Shown: positions 1 to 5,056, counted from the first letter of the stretch. The stretch is 5,203 nt of DNA from JBCCFX01 sp039029515 (GCA_039029515.1 JBCCFX010000236.1:1-5203); one strand, 5' to 3'. The notes: generated from the sequence alone by a model not told the origin. A program made the numbers and translations.

Positions 1-92
1 CACCACGCACCCCGGCACTAATCGTCGTGCAGCCACGACAAACGGACAACGACAAACGAACAACGAACGACGATGAACGCCCTTTCCCGTAG

Positions 93-113
93 GCCGGGTT
101 CTCCGAACCCGCC
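93..113. repeat. REP-like hairpin in tandem unit 1
   Basis: GCCGGGTTC (93-101) and GAACCCGCC (105-113) form a 9-bp stem with one mismatch around a TCC loop. It is preceded by CCCGTAG, as in the other copies. No T-run follows, so it is not a typical intrinsic terminator. Confidence 0.75.
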
Positions 114-214
114 GTCGTCGTTGGATGCCACCGCGCACCACCACACCAATCGTCGCCCAACCACGACAAACGAACAACGAACGACGAACGACGGTCAACG
201 TCCTCTCCCCGTAG

Positions 215-236
215 GCCGGGTTCTGCTGAACCCGGC
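215..236. repeat. REP-like hairpin in tandem unit 2
   Basis: GCCGGGTTC (215-223) and GAACCCGGC (228-236) form a perfect 9-bp stem around a TGCT loop. Relative to the hairpin at 93-113, the second stem position is now paired (GGC instead of GCC). This is a compensated stem, suggesting that pairing matters rather than the exact bases. Confidence 0.75.
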
Positions 237-306
237 ATCATCGATTGGCCACCGCGCACCATGGCTCCAGTCGTCACCCAACCACGTCGTACGATAAACG
301 CTCAAC

Positions 307-795
307 GGCAGACTGAAAGCCCGCCCTACTGAAGGCGAACCGCAGAGAACTCGCCATGCCCCGCGAGGTCCACGCGAACATGCACGCGCCACGCATCCTG
401 CCCGGCATTCACGGTACGGGCGGGCCGTGATGAACAGCGTCCTCCGACCGGCCATGTCCCGCGTAAGCCATCACGCATGAATGCAAAGTGTAGGGAGGGC
501 TACATGTCGGGAGAGCATGCCTGTCGCATCCGCGAAACATTCGGACACTGATCCTGCAACATCGATGCATGGCGTCATCATTCTGATTGATCGCACGCAT
601 ACGCCGCCGGCGATCGAAACAAAGAGCAACAACCATAGCGCCGCGCGGGCGGCAGGCATGCCATACAGGGCTGGTATCGAAGCCTCAACGGCGTAGCAAC
701 GGCTACAAACAATCTGCAAGTTGGCGCGCGAATGAACAGCGCATCAATGCCCTGTTCGCGTCTCACCGTGGCACGAGTTCAATAGTTAGTGATCA
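307..795. other. Intergenic stretch without a supported gene
   Basis: About 490 bp lie between the tandem repeat and the 3' end of the histidine kinase. Short open frames exist on both strands (for example 481-696 plus and 471-719 minus). They overlap one another, lack convincing ribosome binding sites, are rich in Arg, Cys and His, and show no recognisable motif. No tRNA cloverleaf, strong terminator or repeat of the families seen elsewhere was found by eye. A 12-bp palindrome, TAGTGATCACTA (787-798), overlaps the kinase stop codon and is probably incidental. Confidence 0.5.
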
Positions 796-1629
796 CTATG
801 CCGCGAGCGTGATCAGAAACGTCGCCCCGCGGCCGTCTGGCGGCTCAATGTCGATCGTTCCCGCATGCTTCGCCAGCAGATGACGACACACCGACAGACC
901 AAGTCCGGAACCGCCCGACTGAATCGGTGCATCTGCATGCGTTGGCTTCGTCTTCGTCGTCGTGAACGGCTCAAAGAGCGTGTCGGCAACATCAGCCGAA
1001 ATCCCGGGGCCGGAGTCCGACACGGTCATCATCACGCCGCCATCCGCTCGCGCCGTGGAGACGATGGACAGAATCCGCGGCGCATTCTGATTCGACATCG
1101 CATCCCGAGCATTCAGGATGAGATTCAGCAGGACTTGCTGCAGAATCAACGCCGGCACTTGTGGCCGGGCATGCGGATCAATTGTTCGTCGAAGTTCGAT
1201 CTGATCCTTCTCCAGATCGCGTGCCATGCACGCCAGGGACGCATCAATGACCGAGTCAATGTCACAGCCAGCGACGTCACCGTCGGCGTCGTCCCGTGCG
1301 AATCCGAGGATTGCATCGACAATGGTGCAGGCAGACTGGATCCCGGCGACCGTCTTGGCAATTGCCTTCGGCATCATCTCGGGATCAGACTGAGCCATCT
1401 GTGCATAGGCAAGGACTGGCGTGAGCAGGTTGTTGATCTCGTGGGCGACGCCGGCCGCCATGGAACCGATGGTTGCCAGGCGGACCGTCTGCTCGAGCTC
1501 ATCCGAAATTTCGGCCGTGAACGCATCGGCGATCGGCGAACCGGAAGCGTCAACATCGACGTTGATCGACGTCGCAGCGCTTTGGCGGTCGCTGGATCCG
1601 GTTGTTGAATCGGCGGTGGTGCCGGCCAT
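796..1629 (-). CDS. Soluble NtrB-like sensor histidine kinase, 277 aa
   Basis: This is a complete two-component transmitter. The HisKA dimerisation helix is at about residues 46-112, with the H-box around VAHEINN and His63 as the expected phosphorylation site. The HATPase_c domain follows at about 160-277: N-box QVLLNLILNARDAM (165-178, Mg-chelating Asn173), G1 box DSGPGI (205-210), F-box LFEPFTTTK (218-226) and G2 box GGSGLGLS (239-246). All catalytic motifs look intact. Residues 1-45 are polar and low in complexity. There is no transmembrane segment, signal peptide or PAS domain, so it probably acts in the cytoplasm and senses through a partner. The frame stays open upstream to a GTG at 1779, but I chose the ATG at 1627-1629 because a GGGAGA ribosome site sits 5 nt before it and the upstream extension has neither a ribosome site nor domain character. 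No response regulator lies in the window, so its cognate partner and signal are unknown. It is transcribed divergently from parB. Confidence 0.9.
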   Translation of the reverse strand: MAGTTADSTTGSSDRQSAATSINVDVDASGSPIADAFTAEISDELEQTVRLATIGSMAAGVAHEINNLLTPVLAYAQMAQSDPEMMPKAIAKTVAGIQSACTIVDAILGFARDDADGDVAGCDIDSVIDASLACMARDLEKDQIELRRTIDPHARPQVPALILQQVLLNLILNARDAMSNQNAPRILSIVSTARADGGVMMTVSDSGPGISADVADTLFEPFTTTKTKPTHADAPIQSGGSGLGLSVCRHLLAKHAGTIDIEPPDGRGATFLITLAA

Positions 1630-1634
1630 CTGGA

Positions 1635-1640
1635 TCTCCC
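1635..1640 (-). promoter_or_regulatory. Ribosome binding site deciding the kinase start
   Basis: On the minus strand GGGAGA lies 5 nt upstream of the ATG at 1627-1629. The alternative GTG start at 1777-1779 has no purine-rich site in front of it. Confidence 0.6.
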
Positions 1641-1824
1641 GGGCCGAGTGCCCATAAGGAGATCGACGAATTGCAGCCGGCGATTCACGAGGATCGTTCG
1701 CCGGCAGCTCGCACCTGAGCGTGATGATCGGGACGAACGGTACAACGTGGCCAGACCGTGGAGAACGCAGATCCGGCACAGATGAACCGCCGGGTACAGC
1801 AGGCAGGCCTGTCTTGGGCGGCTT

Positions 1825-1840
1825 TGTTCCACGTGGAACA
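1825..1840. promoter_or_regulatory. parS: parS site 1, ParB-binding centromere
   Basis: TGTTCCACGTGGAACA is a perfect 16-bp palindrome, extended to 18 bp by the flanking T and A. It fits the widely conserved chromosomal parS pattern TGTTNCACGTGAAACA with one change that makes both arms match. It lies about 196 bp upstream of the kinase start and 370 bp upstream of parB. Chromosomal ParB loads at such sites as a CTP-dependent sliding clamp. The exact second copy next to parB makes a chance occurrence very unlikely. Confidence 0.93.
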
Positions 1841-2064
1841 ATGTGGTCTGGCTATGCCTGCATGGAGGCGATAAGACCGTTGCTCGGACTCAAGGGCGTG
1901 CGGCTCTGGAGATGAAGCAGTGAAGCCGGGCCCAGAACCTGCCCGAACGCGCTGGAGGCCGACATCGCATTGCCGATGCTGAATGTGAGCGGCGAGGGGC
2001 GAATCGGCCGTTGATAAGCTGCGTGGAGGCAGTGAGCCGGAATCGGTGTGGAATGCCGGCGAGC

Positions 2065-2070
2065 TATACT
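2065..2070 (+). promoter_or_regulatory. Possible parB -10 element
   Basis: TATACT resembles a sigma-70 -10 hexamer and lies 140 bp upstream of parB in an otherwise GC-rich stretch. No good -35 hexamer is found at the usual 16-18 bp spacing, so this is only a candidate. If real, parS site 2 would fall in the early transcribed leader. Confidence 0.22.
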
Positions 2071-2100
2071 TTGGTGCATCATCCGGCAGTTGGACGAGAT

Positions 2101-2116
2101 TGTTCCACGTGGAACA
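2101..2116. promoter_or_regulatory. parS: parS site 2, adjacent to parB
   Basis: TGTTCCACGTGGAACA is identical to the site at 1825. Here the dyad extends to 20 bp (2099-2118) because flanking AT and AT also pair. Its edge is 93 bp from the parB start codon, so ParB loaded here could occlude the parB promoter or leader. That autoregulation is an inference from position. Confidence 0.93.
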
Positions 2117-2195
2117 ATGAACGAGCTTCACGAGTGGGGATTCGGGATTCGACTGGACCCGAACCGGGCAATATTGTCGTAAGTGCTTTATTGAC

Positions 2196-2202
2196 AGGAG
2201 GT
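2196..2202 (+). promoter_or_regulatory. Strong Shine-Dalgarno of parB
   Basis: AGGAGGT is a full match to the anti-Shine-Dalgarno core, 7 nt before the ATG at 2210. It fixes the parB start and implies efficient translation. Confidence 0.85.
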
Positions 2203-2209
2203 CACAGCA

Positions 2210-3382
2210 ATGGCGGGCCAGGCAGGACGGACAAAGGGATCGAAACGACGACTCGGCCGGGGATTGGGAAGTCTTATATCGACGCCTGTCGAAGTGAGCG
2301 TGCCTGCTGATGCCGGCGATGGTTCGGACGCGGGAGCTTCGGCACCAAAGGAGCAGGCCGAGGCTTCAATGTCCTCTGATGGCCCAAAGGGGTCTGATTC
2401 GAAATCGGCAATGAGTGCGCCTCCATCATCAATGTCCCCACCTGCCGCGCGTGCAATTGATGCGCAGCGCACAATCGGCGCTTCGGACAGCGCACGTGTT
2501 GCGCCACCATCGGACGAAACTTCATCGACGTCGGGGGCACTCGATGCCGGCGACGATCCGGAGGCGCATGGTTTGCGCGTCAGGATGTTGCCAATGGCGT
2601 CTGTGGCCCCAAATCCGCATCAACCGCGACAGCAGTTTGATGAGAAGGCGTTGGCGCAGTTGTCGGAGTCGATTCGAACCAACGGGCTGATGCAGCCGAT
2701 CGTGGTTCGCCCGCGATCGGATGGCATGTTCGAGATTGTGGCCGGCGAACGGCGCTGGCGTGCTGCGTTCGGGTTGAACATGATCGAGATTCCGGCGGTC
2801 ATTCATGAGTTGGATGATCGAACGGTATCGGAATGGTCGCTCATTGAGAATCTGCAACGCGAAGACCTGAATCCGATGGAGCGTGCGGAAGCATTCCAGC
2901 GTTTGATCGATGATCATGGCCTGACACATCAGTCCGTGGCAGATCGTTTAGGTCTGGAGCGTTCGTGGGTGTCGAATCACCTTCGTTTGCTGGAGTTGAA
3001 TCAGTTCTGCCAGGAGTGGGTCCGCGAGGGCGAACTCTCGATGGGGCACGCTAAAGTTTTGTTAGCGGTTGCAAACACATCGGCGCGTACGAAGTTGGCG
3101 CGGGCGGCGATCAAAGAAGGCTTGAGTGTTCGCGAGTTGGAGAAGCGTGTTCGGCAGCACATTGAAGGTGGGCCTCTGACGAACAAGGTGAAGTCGCCGG
3201 AATCGCCGGAGATGCATCCGCATGTTGCTCGGCTGCAGAAGGACCTCGCGGAGTTGCTGGGTACGAAGGTGCAGGTCGTCGCGGGGAAGAAGAAGGGGAC
3301 GGGCAAGCTCGTCGTCGACTTTTATTCGTTCGAGCAGTTCGAAGGTCTGCTGGAGCAGTTCGGGTATGAGGTGAGGGATTGA
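2210..3382 (+). CDS. parB: Chromosome partitioning protein ParB, 390 aa
   Basis: ParB is a CTP-dependent DNA clamp that loads at parS and spreads, building the origin-segregation complex moved by ParA. In order: a basic N-terminal motif RRLGRGLGSLI (13-23), the usual ParA-interacting and ATPase-stimulating tail; a linker (about 25-120) rich in Ser, Ala, Asp, Gly and Pro with no aromatic residue; the ParB N-terminal CTPase domain (about 122-215) with NPHQPRQQF, GLMQPIVVRP and the GERRWRA arginine motif (179-185); ENLQREDLNPMERA (213-226); a helix-turn-helix parS-binding region (about 238-263, LTHQSVADRLGLERSWVSNH); GHAKVLLAV (279-287); and a C-terminal dimerisation and DNA-binding domain (about 335-390) with a Lys-rich loop at 360-366. 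ParB proteins are usually nearer 280-300 aa, and the excess here is the linker. It has a full AGGAGGT ribosome site and two parS sites upstream. No parA adjoins it. Confidence 0.97.
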   Translation: MAGQAGRTKGSKRRLGRGLGSLISTPVEVSVPADAGDGSDAGASAPKEQAEASMSSDGPKGSDSKSAMSAPPSSMSPPAARAIDAQRTIGASDSARVAPPSDETSSTSGALDAGDDPEAHGLRVRMLPMASVAPNPHQPRQQFDEKALAQLSESIRTNGLMQPIVVRPRSDGMFEIVAGERRWRAAFGLNMIEIPAVIHELDDRTVSEWSLIENLQREDLNPMERAEAFQRLIDDHGLTHQSVADRLGLERSWVSNHLRLLELNQFCQEWVREGELSMGHAKVLLAVANTSARTKLARAAIKEGLSVRELEKRVRQHIEGGPLTNKVKSPESPEMHPHVARLQKDLAELLGTKVQVVAGKKKGTGKLVVDFYSFEQFEGLLEQFGYEVRD

Positions 3383-3396
3383 GAAGGCAGTGGGCC

Positions 3397-3430
3397 GCCG
3401 GAATGCGACGGTCGTTTGTCGTTGGTTATT
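3397..3430. repeat. Fragment of the window-edge repeat after parB
   Basis: GCCGGAATGCG (3397-3407) followed after four bases by a TCGTTTGTCG block (3412-3421) matches the same two blocks in the same order at 5086-5110. The rest of the unit, including the hairpin, is missing here. It starts 15 bp after the parB stop codon and is a partial or decayed copy. Confidence 0.6.
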
Positions 3431-3579
3431 CTCCGGATGGGATGGGCCATGGAGACAAGAAGAAGTCATGAACCATGGGGGATGACGGGATGAAGACGGC
3501 AATTGGCAGAACGTAGTGGATGAGCGGAGCCATTGTGCATCAAGCCAGATCCGGGAGAAGCTGGAGCATGGGCCTAGAT

Positions 3580-3584
3580 AGGGA
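3580..3584 (+). promoter_or_regulatory. Ribosome binding site for the 105-aa gene
   Basis: AGGGA lies 8 nt before the GTG start at 3593. It is the only purine-rich site near the start of this frame and supports the GTG. Confidence 0.45.
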
Positions 3585-3592
3585 TTGGCGAT

Positions 3593-3910
3593 GTGGTCAC
3601 CAAACTCGATTGGGATGATCCGCGCATTGCGGAAGCAATGGTCGCATGGACTGGGTTCGGACAGACGGTTACACCCGTTTGGGATGATCAGCGCGTGAGA
3701 TCACTTTTCAAGGATGATGCCAGATGGTTGCTGCCGATTCTCGAAGAGCTAGCGAGCGACTTTTATGCCACCCGAGCGCATACTCTCGGCGTCAGTGACA
3801 CAGTTTCACTCTTACGGAGAGCCGAGAGCGACTTCCTGCTCAAGCATCCCAATGTTCAAGCAGAAGTCATAAAGGCGCTTGGGTGGTGTTACACGTGGGA
3901 CCACCGATGA
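3593..3910 (+). CDS. Hypothetical protein, 105 aa, not recognised
   Basis: I do not recognise this family. The product looks like a real folded small protein: mixed charged and hydrophobic residues, several Trp residues (5 in 105), helical stretches around 41-58 (DARWLLPILEELASDFY) and 66-99, and a conserved-looking C-terminal end ALGWCYTWDH. There is no signal peptide, membrane segment or known catalytic motif, so it is probably cytosolic. It starts with GTG behind an AGGGA site. It is 210 bp downstream of parB in the same direction, but a repeat fragment lies between, so co-transcription is doubtful. A block of palindromes follows the stop directly. Base composition resembles the flanks. 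A compact acidic helical protein of this kind could be an immunity or antitoxin-type protein, but nothing in the sequence shows this. Confidence 0.7.
   Translation: MVTKLDWDDPRIAEAMVAWTGFGQTVTPVWDDQRVRSLFKDDARWLLPILEELASDFYATRAHTLGVSDTVSLLRRAESDFLLKHPNVQAEVIKALGWCYTWDHR
3887..3902. promoter_or_regulatory. Degenerate parS-like sequence in coding DNA
   Basis: TGTTACACGTGGGACC matches 13 of 16 bases of the two perfect parS sites and keeps the CACGTGG core and the TGTT arm. It lies in the last codons of the 105-aa gene, about 500 bp past parB. The right arm has two mismatches, so binding would be weak if any. It may be chance. Confidence 0.2.
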
Positions 3911-3926
3911 CTAATGAGTCCAGTAG

Positions 3927-3948
3927 GGCGGTCGCCGCGGCGACCGCC
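3927..3948. repeat. 22-bp perfect GC palindrome, copy 1
   Basis: This is a perfect dyad centred on GGTCGCCGCGGCGACC, starting 16 bp after the 105-aa gene stop and preceded by CAGTAGGG. The central 18 bp recur exactly at 4215-4232. With no loop and no T-run it is more like a dispersed repeat than a terminator. Confidence 0.8.
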
Positions 3949-3950
3949 GC

Positions 3951-3971
3951 GAGGAGGAACGCAGCCTCCTC
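3951..3971. repeat. Hairpin following palindrome copy 1
   Basis: GAGGAGG (3951-3957) pairs perfectly with CCTCCTC (3965-3971) around a 7-nt loop, AACGCAG. It comes immediately after the 22-bp palindrome. Together they could slow or end transcription of the 105-aa gene, but no U-tract follows. Confidence 0.5.
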
Positions 3972-3973
3972 TT

Positions 3974-4045
3974 GATGCAATGAGCGTTCTGACACGATCG
4001 CGATGACGCGAACGAGAGCCGGGCGTCATGGCGCGATCGATGAGG
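3974..4045. repeat. About 70-bp dispersed repeat, copy 1, with stem-loop
   Basis: This stretch aligns with 4984-5056. Shared words in order are GATGC, TGAGCGT, CTGA, GATCGCG, GAGC, CGGGC and TGGCGCGATCG. Within this copy, 3995-4008 pairs with 4024-4039 (CGATCGCGATGACG against CGTCATGGCGCGATCG), giving a 14-bp stem with a 2-nt bulge and a 15-nt loop. Confidence 0.6.
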
Positions 4046-4078
4046 AAGCGAATTGCGATGAGGGGATCACGAACGCAG

Positions 4079-4119
4079 AGGGCAGTTGGCAGAAGGCGGT
4101 AGGGAGGCGGCAGAGGAAA
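4079..4119. repeat. GGCAG-rich degenerate repeat, copy 1
   Basis: This is a purine-rich run of GGCAG, TTGGCAGAAGG, GGAGGCGGCAG and similar words. Related runs occur at 4886-4933 and, as a short GGCAATTGGCAGAA piece, at 3498-3511. No coding function is apparent. Confidence 0.5.
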
Positions 4120-4159
4120 GGCAAATGTGAGAGCCGAGAGTGGTTCGCGCATGAAGCCT

Positions 4160-4184
4160 GCCGGTCGCTGGCGCTTCCGGCTCG
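4160..4184. repeat. 25-bp dispersed repeat, copy 1
   Basis: A 25-bp stretch beginning GCCGGTCGCTGGCG and ending TTCCGGCTCG is identical at 4805-4829. Its ends GCCGG and CCGGC can pair around a 12-nt loop. The sequence resembles an intergenic repeat I associate with planctomycete genomes. It lies in the leader of the 140-aa gene. Confidence 0.8.
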
Positions 4185-4214
4185 GCTGGGAAGACGATGC
4201 AGCATGGTTGGCGG

Positions 4215-4232
4215 CGGTCGCCGCGGCGACCG
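4215..4232. repeat. 18-bp perfect GC palindrome, copy 2
   Basis: The dyad around GGTCGCCGCGGCGACC is the same core as at 3927-3948. It ends 67 bp before the 140-aa gene, so the stretch 3927-4232 is bracketed by the two palindromes. Confidence 0.8.
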
Positions 4233-4287
4233 ACCTATGGAACTGGAGCGCATGTGGTCGAAGCGAGAGGCCTCAGAACGTCAATAC

Positions 4288-4293
4288 GGGAGA
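4288..4293 (+). promoter_or_regulatory. Ribosome binding site deciding the 140-aa start
   Basis: GGGAGA lies 6 nt before the ATG at 4300. The same frame stays open up to 4003, but the extra 99 codons only translate dispersed repeats. Confidence 0.65.
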
Positions 4294-4299
4294 CGCAGC

Positions 4300-4722
4300 A
4301 TGAAAGAGTGGGATTTCTCCGAACTCGAAGACTATCAAGGCGGGTGGAGCTTCCGAAATGTTCGAGTGATTCAGTCTTGCATGTATGAAAGCGATGGGGT
4401 CCCCTATGGCGGACACGCACGCATCACTGTGCTGGCGCAACCAGGTGGAAGTCGATTTCAACAGAGTGGTCTTCGGTCGGGTGTGAGAATCGACAAGGTC
4501 GTGTTTGAGTTGGTAGATATCGTGATGTATCAGGTTGAATTCAGTGGTGCTCAATACGTTGAGCCGATGGGATTTGCTATTGATGTAATCGAGCCTAATG
4601 AGGGCCATACCGCAGAGCGCGTCAAAGTGCATGATTATGAATCGAACTGCCTCTACGTCACCGCGAATTCGGCTGTCATTCGTGGTATCGAACTCGGATG
4701 GCAGCATCACGTGGGCAGCTGA
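4300..4722 (+). CDS. Hypothetical protein, 140 aa, not recognised
   Basis: I do not recognise this family. The sequence looks like a genuine soluble, mostly beta-strand protein, with alternating hydrophobic stretches such as ARITVLA (40-46), IDKVVFELVDIVMYQVEF (64-81), FAIDVIE (92-98) and CLYVTA (117-122), and Gly- or Pro-rich turns between them. The N terminus MKEWDFSELEDYQGGWSF is acidic and aromatic, not a signal peptide, and there is no membrane helix. The ATG at 4300 is chosen for its GGGAGA ribosome site and because upstream codons overlap two repeat copies. Neighbours are repeats on both sides and the 105-aa orphan upstream on the same strand, 389 bp away. Composition is less GC-rich than parB in places. 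No catalytic motif is apparent, so I assign no function. Confidence 0.75.
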   Translation: MKEWDFSELEDYQGGWSFRNVRVIQSCMYESDGVPYGGHARITVLAQPGGSRFQQSGLRSGVRIDKVVFELVDIVMYQVEFSGAQYVEPMGFAIDVIEPNEGHTAERVKVHDYESNCLYVTANSAVIRGIELGWQHHVGS

Positions 4723-4804
4723 ACATCACCCGGGAACAACGAGGCGTCTGCGGTGAGACGTGATTTCAAATTCTGTCGTGCGGTACGGCGAGGGCGCGGA
4801 TGAT

Positions 4805-4829
4805 GCCGGTCGCTGGCGCTTCCGGCTCG
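4805..4829. repeat. 25-bp dispersed repeat, copy 2
   Basis: Identical to 4160-4184. Part of it, CGCTGGCGCTT (4811-4821), is repeated inverted as AAGCGCCAGCG at 4861-4871, which gives an 11-bp stem around a 39-nt loop. The unit here is therefore a head-to-head pair of a full and a decayed copy. Confidence 0.8.
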
Positions 4830-4885
4830 TCAAGCATGCTAGCTCCTCACTACGAGGCCCAAGCGCCAGCGCGGGCGGTGAATGG

Positions 4886-4933
4886 AGGCAGGGGGTAATT
4901 GGCACAAGGCAGTTGACAGGGGGCAGAAGGCAG
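4886..4933. repeat. GGCAG-rich degenerate repeat, copy 2
   Basis: A run of GGCAGGGGG, TTGGCACAAGGCAG, TTGACAGGGGGCAG and AAGGCAG words, related to 4079-4119. The phase is irregular and it is not coding. Confidence 0.5.
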
Positions 4934-4983
4934 ATGTAGGGCGTTTTCTCCGAGCACGCCGTGTTGCGTGGCGAAGTGATGTC

Positions 4984-5056
4984 GATGCGCGGTGAGCGTG
5001 CTGAGGTGATCGCGGTCATGCCGGTGAGCATCGGGCTTATTGGCGCGATCGGAAGG
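4984..5056. repeat. About 70-bp dispersed repeat, copy 2
   Basis: Diverged copy of 3974-4045 in the same orientation, ending in TGGCGCGATCG (5041-5051). The outer stem is retained as GATCGCG (5008-5014) with CGCGATC (5044-5050), while the inner stem seen in copy 1 is lost. Confidence 0.55.

Larger units (their letters stand above)
1..306. repeat. Degenerate tandem repeat, about 2.5 units
   Basis: Three units start with a CACCRCGCACC-like block at 1, 129 and 250, so the spacings are 128 and 121 bp. Each continues with a CCARTCGTC-like block and a CAACCACG-like block, and the first two add an A/C/G-only stretch built from AACGAACGACG words. A 25-bp stretch is identical at 49-73 and 163-187. 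The first two units then have a TCAACGTCCTCTCCCCGTAGG-like block leading into a hairpin. The third unit is truncated near 306. Unit 1 may extend past the window edge. No open reading frame here looks coding, because the frames only translate the repeat. An inverted copy closes the window at 5086-5203. The function is unknown; the arrangement is compatible with a non-autonomous, REP-like dispersed element. Confidence 0.8.
1630..2209. other. Divergent kinase-parB intergenic region (centromere-like)
   Basis: This 580 bp region separates the divergent start codons of the kinase and parB. It contains two identical parS palindromes whose centres are 276 bp apart, a possible -10 element for parB, and the parB ribosome site. 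No parA-sized gene fits: the open frames crossing it (such as 1685-2131 minus and 2011-2310 plus) merely read through the parS sequences and have no ParA Walker motif. No DnaA box close to TTATCCACA was seen, so an origin of replication in this stretch is not supported. Confidence 0.7.

Noticed and set aside
73..297. Plus-strand frame of 74 codons at the left edge
   Set aside because: It lies wholly within the tandem repeat, with a low-complexity product.
1..306. CRISPR array from the left-edge repeats
   Set aside because: The units are about 120-128 bp, degenerate throughout, and have no short identical repeats separated by unique 30-40 bp spacers.
865..1608. Plus-strand open frame of 247 codons
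   Set aside because: It lies entirely antisense to the histidine kinase, is very rich in Arg, and has no motif. It is a shadow of the real gene.
1630..1779. GTG start at 1779 extending the kinase by 50 residues
   Set aside because: There is no ribosome site before the GTG and the extension has no domain character. The ATG at 1629 has GGGAGA in front.
2191..2196. TTGACA as a -35 promoter element
   Set aside because: It overlaps the parB Shine-Dalgarno, and a -10 would have to lie inside the coding sequence, where none is seen.
1780..2209. Origin of replication (oriC) in the parS region
   Set aside because: No DnaA boxes near TTATCCACA and no AT-rich unwinding stretch were seen, although proximity to the origin is likely.
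1685..2310. Several overlapping frames between the kinase and parB on both strands
   Set aside because: They read through the parS dyads (giving CSTWN in several), have no homology features and would overlap the centromere region. None resembles ParA.
4003..4299. 99-codon upstream extension of the 140-aa gene
   Set aside because: It translates two dispersed repeats and a stem-loop. The ATG at 4300 has a good ribosome site.
3911..4299. Integron-type attC sites between the small genes
   Set aside because: I could not find the RYYYAAC and GTTRRRY core pair. The structures are perfect GC palindromes instead.
4704..4718. Additional parS at the CACGTG near 4708, and likewise at 2493
   Set aside because: Only the six-base core matches and the flanking arms do not fit.
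4745..4760. Intrinsic terminator after the 140-aa gene
   Set aside because: The stem is only 5 bp and no T-run follows.
4726..5031. Minus-strand frame of 101 codons
   Set aside because: It runs across three repeat families, with a Pro- and Arg-rich, motif-free product.
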